A DNA stretch of 7,028 bases, taken from assembly GCA_946059285.1 (NCBI GenBank), contig CAMGMW010000061.1, positions 1 to 7,028 on the forward strand, read 5' to 3'. Below are positions 1 through 6,823 of the stretch, in pieces. Source of the DNA: an uncultured Clostridia bacterium (GTDB taxonomy: Bacteria > Bacillota_A > Clostridia > Oscillospirales > Oscillospiraceae). Position 1 is the first letter of the stretch, and each line of letters begins with the position of its first letter. A program made the position numbers and the translations under genes. A model generated the notes under the pieces. It was not told where the DNA came from, searched no databases, and saw only the letters and a list, made by a program, of their open reading frames with translations.

Positions 1-1
1 G

Positions 2-280
2 GTCGGCGTCGTCACGCTGCCAAGCTATATTTTGGGCTTCCCGACGTTGACAGCGATGGGCTTAAGCAAATATGCAAACTACTCAGTCATTTTTGGCTCA
101 ATCGTCCACATCATCAACCTGTTGGTTTTGTATCTTTCGGGTCATATGAATATGGTTACACTGGCGATTTTGCTGTCCGTGGCTGAGACGATTATCCTGC
201 TATTCAGGATTGCTGTGATCTGGCGTTACCGTGACCGCCTGAAACAGCCGGAGGGAGAGAATCATGAGTCTGCTGAGTAA
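2..280 (+). CDS. Polysaccharide flippase (Wzx/MATE-like), C-terminal fragment
   Basis: Partial gene: the frame is open from the left edge, so the true start lies outside the window and the TTG at 32 is only an internal Leu codon. About 92 residues are visible. They contain a YILGFPTLTAMG stretch, then two hydrophobic helices (roughly YSVIFGS to LYLSG, and MVTLAIL to AVIW), then a charged cytoplasmic tail rich in R, K and E. This matches the C-terminal end of lipid-linked oligosaccharide flippases, which move undecaprenyl-linked repeat units across the membrane for capsule or wall-polymer assembly. The downstream glycerophosphotransferase-like gene overlaps its last 17 bp, which fits an envelope-polymer operon. 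The family call rests on the membrane pattern, the local motif and the context; other multi-helix transporters are possible but less likely. Confidence 0.72.
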   Translation, partial: VGVVTLPSYILGFPTLTAMGLSKYANYSVIFGSIVHIINLLVLYLSGHMNMVTLAILLSVAETIILLFRIAVIWRYRDRLKQPEGENHESAE

Positions 281-1409
281 AATCAAGTCAATGGCGGCAT
301 GGTGCTGTTTTCAACTGCTCCCCATCGACCGGAACAAGGTGGTTTTCTCCAGTTTTTACGGCAAGAGTTATTCCGGGAACCCGAAGGCAATCACACAGGC
401 ACTGCTGCAAAAACAAGCCGATGTAAAAATCATATGGCTTCTACGCGGCGACGCGATGACCGATCTGCCGGAGGGCGTGACGGCAGTGGACTATGACTCC
501 GTGCGCCGCATTCGTGAGCTGTCCACGGCAAAGGTCTGGGTGGATAACTGCCGAAAGGGTGCGCGATTCAAACGAAAGAATCAACGCTATTTGCAAACCT
601 GGCACGGTCTTGCACTCAAGCAGATCGAACGGGATGCTGCGGATAAGCTTCCGCCGGACTATGAAACGTATGCAAGGCGTGATTCCGCGCAATGCGATGC
701 GATGGTATCTAATTGCGCACATATGACAAAGCTTTATCGGAATTCATTCTGGTATGACGGTCCTGTATTGGAGTATGGCTCACCGAGGAATGACCTGCTT
801 CTTACCGGCAGTACGGCGAGCAGTGAAAAGGTACACAAGTTTTTCCGTTTGCCGCAGAAGCAAAAGCTGGTGCTCTATGCCCCTACGTTTCGCGCAGATC
901 ATTCGACAGAGCCATATCAGCTTGACTGCGAACAGCTGAGAGCTGCGTGTAAGTCGCGCTTTGGCGGCGATTGGACGGTGTTGATACGTTTGCATCCCGC
1001 CGTAGAGCAGCTTTCCGGCGACCTCTTTGCCTATGACGGTACCGAAGTCTGTAATGCAACGCTTTATCCGGACATTACCGAGCTTTTGGCAGCGTGTGAT
1101 GTAGTAATCACAGACTATTCCTCCCTGATGTTCGACTTTGCCATCACCGGAAGACCCTGCTTTCAGTTCGCGGTTGATGTGGAGGCATATAAAAATGACC
1201 GCAGCTTCTATTTCCCGTTGACAGGGCTTCCGTTTCCGCTTGCTGATTCGAACAAGACACTATGTGAAAACATCCGTGCGTTTGACACGCCGTCCTATGC
1301 GGCGAAGTGGGAGCAGTTTTCCGAGGCAATGGGCTTGCGGGAGGACGGACATGCCGCGGAACGCTGCGCAGACTGGATTTTAGAGCAAATACACAGTGAA
1401 GGAGTATAA
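264..1409 (+). CDS. CDP-glycerol glycerophosphotransferase family protein (TagB/TagF-like)
   Basis: A 381-residue protein of the teichoic-acid polymerase/primase family, which transfers glycerol-phosphate (or ribitol-phosphate) from a CDP-activated donor onto a lipid-linked acceptor at the inner membrane face. Visible hallmarks: TWHG at residues 112-115 (its His matches the first catalytic-type His known in TagF), GSPRND at 172-177, VLYAPTFR around 203, RLHP with His244 (matching the second conserved His), and ITDYSSLMFDF around 282-292, the donor-binding signature, followed by GRPCFQF. The length suits the short TagB-like members, without the N-terminal extension of TagF. The start at 264 is supported by GGAGGGAGAG just upstream and overlaps the flippase end by 17 bp, so the two are probably co-translated. 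The exact acceptor and polyol cannot be told from sequence; clostridial homologues also act in capsule or glycan decoration. Confidence 0.9.
   Translation: MSLLSKIKSMAAWCCFQLLPIDRNKVVFSSFYGKSYSGNPKAITQALLQKQADVKIIWLLRGDAMTDLPEGVTAVDYDSVRRIRELSTAKVWVDNCRKGARFKRKNQRYLQTWHGLALKQIERDAADKLPPDYETYARRDSAQCDAMVSNCAHMTKLYRNSFWYDGPVLEYGSPRNDLLLTGSTASSEKVHKFFRLPQKQKLVLYAPTFRADHSTEPYQLDCEQLRAACKSRFGGDWTVLIRLHPAVEQLSGDLFAYDGTEVCNATLYPDITELLAACDVVITDYSSLMFDFAITGRPCFQFAVDVEAYKNDRSFYFPLTGLPFPLADSNKTLCENIRAFDTPSYAAKWEQFSEAMGLREDGHAAERCADWILEQIHSEGV
1400..1404 (+). promoter_or_regulatory. Ribosome binding site of the M3 peptidase
   Basis: The sequence GTGAAGGAG lies inside the last codons of the glycerophosphotransferase gene, about 8 nt before the ATG at 1413. 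This fixes the peptidase start and suggests translational linkage with the upstream gene. Confidence 0.7.
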
Positions 1410-1412
1410 TTC

Positions 1413-3107
1413 ATGAAGATTTGTGACATCCCATATGAGCATATTGCGTGCGAGACCATGCAGACCAAGCTGCGGCAGATCATTGACGGTGTAAAAAACG
1501 CGGAGAATCCGGAACAGGTTCTGCAATGGCGCGAGGAATATCTCGCACTTGTCCGTAATTATTCGACCCAGAGCAATTTGTGTTATATCCGGTATTCCTG
1601 CAATACTGCGGATGAGTTCTATCTCAGGGAGAAGGACTATTTTGACGAAATCTCACCGGAGATTGAAAGCCTCATGACGGAGTACAGCAACGCACTGCTG
1701 CAATCTCCTTTCCGCAAGGAGCTGGAGGAAGCGCTGTCGCCGGTCTATTTCCGCTACCTGGAGGTACAGTCCAAGGCCATGTCTCCCGTCATTGTGGAGG
1801 ATATGATTGAGGAAAACAAGATCGTCTCCGAGTATTCCAAAATGATGGCGGGAATGGAATTTGAATTCCGCGGCGAGACCCTGAGCCGCGCTGCACTCGC
1901 CGGATACTTTACCAATGAGGACCGTGCGACCCGCAAGGAAGCCTATGAGGTCATGGGCAGCGTTATGAACGGCTATCGGGAACGGTTGGATGACATCTAT
2001 GATCGACTGGTCAAGGTGCGTACCCGTATGGCGCGGAAACTGGGCTATCAAAACTATGTTGAGCTGGGCTACTACCGCATGAATCGCGTCAGCTATGGAA
2101 AACGTGAGATTGAGACGTTCCGCAACAACGTGCGCGAATCCATCGTCCCGATGGTGGCAAAACTGCGCACCGAGAATGCAAAAATGCTGGGCATTGATCA
2201 CTACATGCTCTATGATGACGGCGTGATCATCCCCGGTGGCAATCCCCGTCCCATCGGAACAAAAGAGGATATTTTCCGGGCGGCAAAGGAAATGTATCAT
2301 GAGATGGGCAAGGAGACCGGCAGTTTTATCGACCTGATGCTGGAAAATGACGCTTTCGACGTGGACGCCAGAAAGAACAAATGGGGCGGAGGCTATTGCA
2401 CGGAGCTGCCGCTTTATAAGCAGCCGTTCATCCTCGCGAATTTTAACGGGACATCGGGCGATGTGGATGTTATGACGCATGAAGCGGGGCACGCGCTGAA
2501 TGCCTACCTGACGGCAGACAATAAGTTTGCGTTGGAGATCGGCTGCGGCGGTATGGAAACGGCGGAGACCCATTCTATGAGCATGGAATTTTTCGCGTGG
2601 AAGTATATCGAAAAATTCTTCGGTGCAAAGGCGAAAAAGTACCAGTATATGCATGCGCTGGACGCGTTCTCATTCCTCCCCTACGGAACGATCGTGGATT
2701 ATTTCCAGCATATTGTCTATGAAAATCCCGACATGACGCCGGCAGAACGAAATGCTGCATGGAAGAAGCTGGAGCAGGAATTCCGCCCGTATATTTCCAC
2801 GGAGGGAATGCCGTTTTTGGAGGAGGGTCGCCGCTGGCAGTATCAGATGCACATCTATGAATCGCCATTTTACTATATCGACTATTGCCTTGCGCAGACG
2901 GCGGCGTTTGGCTTCCTGCTTGCCTCTCTGGAGGACTATGACGATGCCTTCGCACGTTATATGCGCCTGATGAAGCAGGGAGGCGAGAAGTATTATGACG
3001 AGCTTCTGGAGGAAGCGGGTATTGCATCGCCCTTCCGCGACGGTGCACTCAGGACATTGGCGGAAAAGGTCGGCGCTGTGCTGGAGAATTTGAAAACGGA
3101 AATCTAA
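1413..3107 (+). CDS. M3 family zinc oligoendopeptidase (PepF-like)
   Basis: A 564-residue cytoplasmic metallopeptidase that cleaves short peptides. The zinc site is complete: HEAGH at residues 356-360 gives His356 and His360 as ligands with Glu357 as catalytic base, and Glu385 in METAETHS, 29 residues after the first His, is the expected third ligand spacing of the thimet/M3 fold. A C-terminal MHIYESPFYYIDY stretch (about 479-491) matches the substrate-positioning His/Tyr segment of the family. There is no signal peptide or membrane segment, and the length is usual for clostridial M3 oligoendopeptidases. It starts 3 nt after the stop of the upstream gene, so it is probably in the same transcript although its role (peptide turnover) has no clear tie to polymer synthesis. 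A long antisense open frame opposite it is a coding shadow. Confidence 0.93.
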   Translation: MKICDIPYEHIACETMQTKLRQIIDGVKNAENPEQVLQWREEYLALVRNYSTQSNLCYIRYSCNTADEFYLREKDYFDEISPEIESLMTEYSNALLQSPFRKELEEALSPVYFRYLEVQSKAMSPVIVEDMIEENKIVSEYSKMMAGMEFEFRGETLSRAALAGYFTNEDRATRKEAYEVMGSVMNGYRERLDDIYDRLVKVRTRMARKLGYQNYVELGYYRMNRVSYGKREIETFRNNVRESIVPMVAKLRTENAKMLGIDHYMLYDDGVIIPGGNPRPIGTKEDIFRAAKEMYHEMGKETGSFIDLMLENDAFDVDARKNKWGGGYCTELPLYKQPFILANFNGTSGDVDVMTHEAGHALNAYLTADNKFALEIGCGGMETAETHSMSMEFFAWKYIEKFFGAKAKKYQYMHALDAFSFLPYGTIVDYFQHIVYENPDMTPAERNAAWKKLEQEFRPYISTEGMPFLEEGRRWQYQMHIYESPFYYIDYCLAQTAAFGFLLASLEDYDDAFARYMRLMKQGGEKYYDELLEEAGIASPFRDGALRTLAEKVGAVLENLKTEI

Positions 3108-3119
3108 AGCAAAAGGAAA

Positions 3120-3163
3120 ACGCCTCTGTGTTTCTAATGGATACATTAGAAACACAGAGGCGT
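3120..3163 (-). terminator. Strong intrinsic terminator-like hairpin, T-rich flank on the - strand
   Basis: CGCCTCTGTGTTTCTAATG (3121-3139) and its exact reverse complement (3144-3162) form a 19 bp perfect stem, 20 bp with the A-T pair at 3120/3163, closed by a 4-nt loop. Read on the - strand the stem is followed directly by TTTTCCTTTT, the usual intrinsic terminator layout, so it should stop leftward transcription, such as read-through from the tRNA. On the + strand it sits 12 nt after the peptidase stop but is followed by TGACTGCC without a T-run, so there it may act more as an mRNA 3' end stabiliser or a weak terminator. Confidence 0.75.
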
Positions 3164-3365
3164 GACTGCCTCGGAAGTATGGGATGCATATTACCGAAAA
3201 CAGGTATCCTTTTGTTTCACATGTGTAGACTAAGAACAGCGATGGGGCTCATGAATCTTTTGACATTTGCCAATCGCTCGGCAGTTTCGCTGACATGAGA
3301 ATGTGCGGATGGCTTGATGGTGTAAAAATCGATGGTATGAATGTATATTATTGCGGATAGCATTA

Positions 3366-3409
3366 GACGAACCGGCCGCTCTGCATAGATGCAAAACGAC
3401 CGGTTCATC
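3366..3409 (-). other. Stem-loop downstream of tRNA-Gly
   Basis: Segments 3366-3378 and 3397-3409 pair over 13 bp. On the - strand all positions pair if two G-U pairs are allowed, whereas on the + strand these become mismatches, so the structure suits a leftward transcript. The loop holds a second small inverted repeat TGCAT/ATGCA (3382-3393). No T-run follows, so it is not a classical terminator. Confidence 0.45.
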
Positions 3410-3416
3410 TTTAGAC

Positions 3417-3436
3417 AAGATACCCTCAGGCATCTT
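3417..3436 (-). other. Small hairpin 8 nt after the tRNA 3' end
   Basis: On the - strand AAGATGCC and GGTATCTT form an 8 bp stem with one G-U pair and a TGAG loop. It begins 8 nt beyond the encoded CCA of the tRNA. It may define the precursor 3' trailer or slow the polymerase, but it lacks a T-run. Confidence 0.4.
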
Positions 3437-3444
3437 CATGAATC

Positions 3445-3518
<74 letters not shown>

Positions 3519-3528
3519 ATGTACCGTT

Positions 3529-3556
3529 ATTATAGCAGGTTTTTTAAAAATTGCAA
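3529..3556 (-). promoter_or_regulatory. Promoter of tRNA-Gly
   Basis: On the - strand TTGCAA (3551-3556) and a perfect TATAAT (3529-3534) are separated by 16 bp, with the mature tRNA 5' end 10 nt downstream of the -10 box. The spacer is A/T-rich. This is a typical housekeeping sigma-factor promoter with a very short leader. Confidence 0.75.
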
Positions 3557-3629
3557 TCCTTTTTTGCATTTTCTCTTACGCATATTTTTGCACGTCACAG
3601 AAGGCGCGACAGGAAAATGCAGATTCCGA

Positions 3630-3658
3630 TTGCTTCTTTGACAAATCCGTATTATAAT
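3630..3658 (+). promoter_or_regulatory. Promoter of the csaB operon
   Basis: TTGCTT (3630-3635), a 17 bp spacer and a perfect TATAAT (3653-3658) lie upstream of the start at 3700, predicting transcription from about 3665 and a leader of about 35 nt. A consensus TTGACA (3638-3643) lies inside the spacer, only 9 bp before the -10 box, too near to serve with it. This promoter is divergent from the tRNA promoter. Confidence 0.65.
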
Positions 3659-3699
3659 AGAAAAAGATATCCGATTTTACGGAATAGGACGGAAGAACC

Positions 3700-5922
3700 A
3701 TGAAACTACTACATCTGATTTCGGGAGGAGACATCGGCGGCGCAAAGACACATGTGCTGTCGCTCCTGAACGGCTTGAACCGGACGGAGACGGTGCATTT
3801 AATCTGCTTTATGGAGGGCGAGTTTGCCGATGAAGCGCGCAGACTCGGTATCCCGACCACGGTGATTGAAGGCAAGAATCTGATCTCGGCCCGCAGACGA
3901 ATCCTTGCGATGATTCGTCATGACGGATATCAACTCATACACTGCCACGGTGCGCGGGCGAATATGATGGGAATTCTGCTGAAAAAGAAGGCGGGTATTC
4001 CGGTAATTACCACAGTCCACAGCGATTACCGCCTGGACTATATGGGAAGACCCATTGCTGCGCTGACTTACGGGAATGTCAACAAGCTTGCACTTCGGCG
4101 TTTTGATGCATGGATCGGTGTTTCCGATGGGATGGTGCAGCTTCTGATTTCACGTGGCTTTGACCCGCAGCGGATTTTTCCGCTGTATAATGGGATCGAT
4201 TTTTCTGAAATGCCGCAGCCTGCGCCACGGGAGGAGTACCTCCGCAGCTTGGGCTTGGAATTGGAGCCGGACACCGTCGTTTTCGGTATTGCGGCGCGTA
4301 TTTCACCGGTTAAGGATATGACCACGTTGATTCGCGCTTTTGCGCAGGCCGTGCAGCATTATCCGAATATCCGCCTTGCGGTGGCGGGCGTCGGAGAACA
4401 GGAGACGGAGATTCGCGCTCTCGCGGCAGAGCTGTGTCCGCAGGGAACGGTTTGCTTTGTGGGATGGCTGAAGGACATCAACAGCTTCTATCATGCGCTG
4501 GATGTGAATTTGCTGACCTCCTTGTCGGAGACCTTTCCATATGCGCTGACAGAAGGAGCGCGGATGAAATGCGCCACGATTGCCTCCAATGTCGGCGGTG
4601 TACCGTATCTGATTGAACACGGGGAGACCGGACTGCTGTTTGAGCCGAAGGATGTAAAGACACTGGCGGAGCATATGCAGCGGCTTGCGGAGAATGCGGA
4701 GCTACGGCAGCAACTGGGTCAGGCACTGTATGAAAAAGCAAAGCGTGATTTTTCGCTGGACGCGATGGTAGAAAAACAGAAGGGATATTATGAAATCATC
4801 GTTCGCCGTGGGCATCGCACACGCGGAGCACGGGACGGCGTTATCATCTGCGGCGCTTATGGGCGTGGCAACGGCGGTGACAACGCGATTTTGGAGGCGA
4901 TTATTGATCAGCTTTACCATATTGATCCGGACCTCCCACTTTGCGCTTTGAGCCGATCCCCGAAAGAGACGCGGATGGGGGCGCGAATCAATGCGGTATA
5001 TTCCTTCCGCCTGTTCAAAACCTACCGTTTGCTTCGAAAAACGAAGCTGTATATCAGTGGAGGCGGCACGCTGATGCAGGACGCCACGAGTACCCGCTCG
5101 CTGCTGTTTTATCTTTTTAGCATACGACAGGCAAAACGCGCCGGCTGCCATGTGATGCTTTATGGATGCGGAGTCGGACCGATCAACCGTAGAGGAAACC
5201 GCAGCCGCGCTGCGCGTGTATTGCAGCGCTGCGCGGATGTCATTACCGTTCGGGACCGTTATTCCGAGACATTCTTGCAGGAGCTGGGTGTAACGGCGCC
5301 GCGCATTCGACTGACCGCCGATCCGGCGCTGCTGATCGATCCTCCGGACACCGGGATCAGGCGGGACGTTCTGGCGCACAATGGCATCGTCCCGGAGGGG
5401 AAGTATGCGATGCTTTCCGTCCGCCCGTGGGAGGGCTTTTCGGAACGGCTTACGGCTTTCGTAGAGGTGATGGAATATACCTACCGCACATATGGACTGA
5501 CGCCGGTGCTTTATGCAATGGAGCCGCGGCAGGATCTTGCCGTAGCGCGGGCGGTTGCGGAGCGGCTGCGTTGTCCGCATCTTGTGCTTGAGGCGGGAAA
5601 CAGCGGCGAGGAGATCATCACGACGATTCGAAGAATGTCGATTGTGATTTCAATGCGTCTGCATGCGCTGGTTTTTGCTTCCGGGCAGAATGTGCCGGTG
5701 GTTGGTATCGTATACGACCCAAAGGTGAGCGGCTTTCTGGATGACCTCGGTCAGGAACTGTATCTGCCTTTGCGGGAGGTGAACGCGGCGTCTATTTGCG
5801 ACATGGTGGATGCCGCATTGGCCGAGCATCCGCTTGACGCAGAAAATATTCTCTATTTGCGCAGCCTTGCAAAGGAAAACGAAGCACTGGCAAGGGAACT
5901 TTTAAAGGAGGAAGATTTATGA
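3700..5922 (+). CDS. csaB: Fused GT4 glycosyltransferase / CsaB-type polysaccharide pyruvyl transferase
   Basis: A 740-residue two-domain protein. Residues 1 to about 370 form a GT-B glycosyltransferase of family GT4: SGGDIGGAKTH near the N-terminus (8-18), a Rossmann-type donor half with ARISPVKD, and the EX7E motif at Glu277/Glu285 (ETFPYALTE). Residues from about 380 to 740 form a polysaccharide pyruvyl transferase: GAYGRGNGGDN (385-395), SGGGTLMQD (453-461), YGCGVGPI, TADPALL, and SMRLHALVFA (His655) near the end. CsaB enzymes add a pyruvate ketal from phosphoenolpyruvate to ManNAc-type residues of secondary wall polymers, the ligand for SLH domains; the GT4 half presumably adds a sugar of the same polymer. 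The domains run in one frame without stop or shift. The start at 3700 follows GGACGGAAG closely. First gene of its operon, overlapping the next by 4 bp (ATGA). Sugar specificity is not deducible. Confidence 0.92.
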   Translation: MKLLHLISGGDIGGAKTHVLSLLNGLNRTETVHLICFMEGEFADEARRLGIPTTVIEGKNLISARRRILAMIRHDGYQLIHCHGARANMMGILLKKKAGIPVITTVHSDYRLDYMGRPIAALTYGNVNKLALRRFDAWIGVSDGMVQLLISRGFDPQRIFPLYNGIDFSEMPQPAPREEYLRSLGLELEPDTVVFGIAARISPVKDMTTLIRAFAQAVQHYPNIRLAVAGVGEQETEIRALAAELCPQGTVCFVGWLKDINSFYHALDVNLLTSLSETFPYALTEGARMKCATIASNVGGVPYLIEHGETGLLFEPKDVKTLAEHMQRLAENAELRQQLGQALYEKAKRDFSLDAMVEKQKGYYEIIVRRGHRTRGARDGVIICGAYGRGNGGDNAILEAIIDQLYHIDPDLPLCALSRSPKETRMGARINAVYSFRLFKTYRLLRKTKLYISGGGTLMQDATSTRSLLFYLFSIRQAKRAGCHVMLYGCGVGPINRRGNRSRAARVLQRCADVITVRDRYSETFLQELGVTAPRIRLTADPALLIDPPDTGIRRDVLAHNGIVPEGKYAMLSVRPWEGFSERLTAFVEVMEYTYRTYGLTPVLYAMEPRQDLAVARAVAERLRCPHLVLEAGNSGEEIITTIRRMSIVISMRLHALVFASGQNVPVVGIVYDPKVSGFLDDLGQELYLPLREVNAASICDMVDAALAEHPLDAENILYLRSLAKENEALARELLKEEDL
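5904..5911 (+). promoter_or_regulatory. Strong ribosome binding site of the lipoprotein gene
   Basis: AAAGGAGG lies within the end of csaB, about 7 nt before the ATG at 5919. It is a near-perfect anti-16S match, so the lipoprotein may be made at a higher rate than csaB in spite of the overlap. Confidence 0.7.
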
Positions 5923-6311
5923 AACGATTCGTGCGTATTTTGACAGCGGTTTTACTGCTTTGCCTGCTCGTTGGCTGCGTCTGGGAAGATGGCGGCGGGG
6001 AAGGCAGCTTTACCTTTGCCGTGACCCATTCTGACGGAACGGTCAAAGAGTTTAATATCTCCGCAGAGGGAAAGACGCTGGCGGAGGCACTGTCGGCTGA
6101 GGGATTGGTGACGGAAAGCACCGAAAGCGCCGGACTGTATGATGTTGTTGACGGTGAGCGGGCAGACTGGAACGACGGTGAGGCATGGTGGTGTTTCTCG
6201 CAGGACGGCGTCCCTCTGATGGTAGGAATTCAGGATGTGACGCCAAAGGACGGTGACCGATTTGAAGCCGCATTTATGCGCGGCTATGATGCTACAGGGG
6301 AAATGGAATGA
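5919..6311 (+). CDS. DUF4430-like domain lipoprotein
   Basis: A 130-residue predicted surface lipoprotein. The N-terminus has basic residues (MKRFVR), a hydrophobic core and a lipobox LVGC with the lipidated Cys at position 20, followed by a short acidic, Gly-rich linker (EDGGGEGS). Residues about 30-125 look like a DUF4430 domain: a beta-strand start (SFTFAVTHSDG), a helix TLAEALSAEGLV, then GLYDVVDGE, the aromatic EAWWCF strand, and an ending QDVTPKDGDRFEAAFMRGYD. The domain is related to the C-terminal part of transcobalamin and occurs in many Gram-positive surface proteins, where its ligand is mostly unknown. The start is fixed by AAAGGAGG and the ATGA overlap with csaB; the stop overlaps the next gene in the same way. 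Its role in wall-polymer or surface-protein assembly is inferred only from the operon. Confidence 0.82.
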   Translation: MKRFVRILTAVLLLCLLVGCVWEDGGGEGSFTFAVTHSDGTVKEFNISAEGKTLAEALSAEGLVTESTESAGLYDVVDGERADWNDGEAWWCFSQDGVPLMVGIQDVTPKDGDRFEAAFMRGYDATGEME

Positions 6312-6787
6312 CAACCCGCTTTCAACCGCTGGAAGTGCAAAAACAGCGGCTGTGTCAGTCGGGATGTCCATTACAGGTTCATTGCATGCTCCAAAGCGTC
6401 GATTTGCGCAGCGGCAGACTGCTTTTGCAGCTTCGCATGGTCAATTCCGGTGCGCAAAGAATACGGTCGGCTTTTTTGCGTCTGGAGGCGTTAGGTGATG
6501 ACGGAACAGTTTGCGGACACATTGACCGGCTGGCTTTTTCAGCGGAAGAAATGCCTCCACACAGCTGCTTTGGTGATATGCGCGTGATCATGCTGCCGTG
6601 GAATACAGTGTATCGACTGCGGGCTTTGGCGGAACTGGTGCTGCTGGAGGACGGAAGCCGTTGGCGCGCTCCGCTGGATCAGACCCTCTGCACAAATGGG
6701 AAAGACTGCGGCTGTGGTCTATTCAATCCTGTCGGACGCGGCATCTGCGGCTATTGCGGCCGGCGGCTTTTGCCGGTTACGGAGTAG
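6308..6787 (+). CDS. Hypothetical cysteine-rich protein with C-terminal zinc ribbon
   Basis: A 159-residue protein I cannot assign to a named family. No signal peptide or membrane segment is visible, so it is probably cytoplasmic. Residues about 20-122 alternate short hydrophobic strands with turns (LLLQLRMVN, AFLRLEAL, FGDMRVIMLP, LVLLEDGSRW), suggesting a beta-sandwich like those of FxLYD-type domains. Ten cysteines: 16, 20 and 26 near the N-terminus, 69, 87, 128, and a zinc-ribbon tail formed by CGCG (134-137), NP-G spacing and CGYCG (147-151), which resembles the common CxxCG-x-x-NP-G...CxxCG double knuckle but with a shortened first knuckle. The ATG overlaps the stop of the lipoprotein gene (ATGA), with AGGGGAAATGGA just before it. 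Third and last gene of the csaB operon; function unknown, perhaps an accessory or sensing role. Confidence 0.78.
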   Translation: MTTRFQPLEVQKQRLCQSGCPLQVHCMLQSVDLRSGRLLLQLRMVNSGAQRIRSAFLRLEALGDDGTVCGHIDRLAFSAEEMPPHSCFGDMRVIMLPWNTVYRLRALAELVLLEDGSRWRAPLDQTLCTNGKDCGCGLFNPVGRGICGYCGRRLLPVTE

Positions 6788-6823
6788 AAAACAGCGGACG
6801 CTTTGTGCGGATGGTCGGAGAAA

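Larger units (their letters stand above)
3164..3444. other. Intergenic stretch with several stem-loops, no convincing gene
   Basis: About 280 bp between the hairpin after the peptidase and the 3' end of the tRNA. Small open frames exist on the - strand (63 and 69 codons, ending at 3217 and 3230) but have no good ribosome site and no recognisable domain. Visible structure: CTCATG (3248-3253) pairs with CATGAG (3294-3299), enclosing a TGCC/GGCA stem; two more hairpins lie near the tRNA and are listed separately. A 10-bp direct repeat TCATGAATCT occurs at 3249-3258 and 3436-3445, the second touching the tRNA end. It could be tRNA trailer, a small RNA, or a decayed gene remnant. Confidence 0.4.

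Noticed and set aside
1653..2654. 333-codon open frame on the - strand
   Set aside because: Lies fully opposite the M3 peptidase, which has an intact zinc site and family motifs; the antisense translation has no recognisable domain and is a codon-bias shadow.
3217..3439. Two overlapping small - strand frames (63 and 69 codons)
   Set aside because: They have no good ribosome site and no known domain, and the stem-loops in the same stretch argue for RNA structure rather than coding.
3638..3658. TTGACA plus TATAAT as the csaB promoter pair
   Set aside because: The spacing is only 9 bp, too short for a sigma-70 type promoter; TTGCTT at 3630 with 17 bp spacing fits better.
4702..5580. 292-codon open frame on the - strand
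   Set aside because: Opposite the csaB fusion gene, with a basic, low-complexity translation and no ribosome site; a shadow.
6253..6498. 81-codon + strand frame across the lipoprotein/zinc-ribbon junction
   Set aside because: Out of frame with two well-supported, ATGA-coupled genes.
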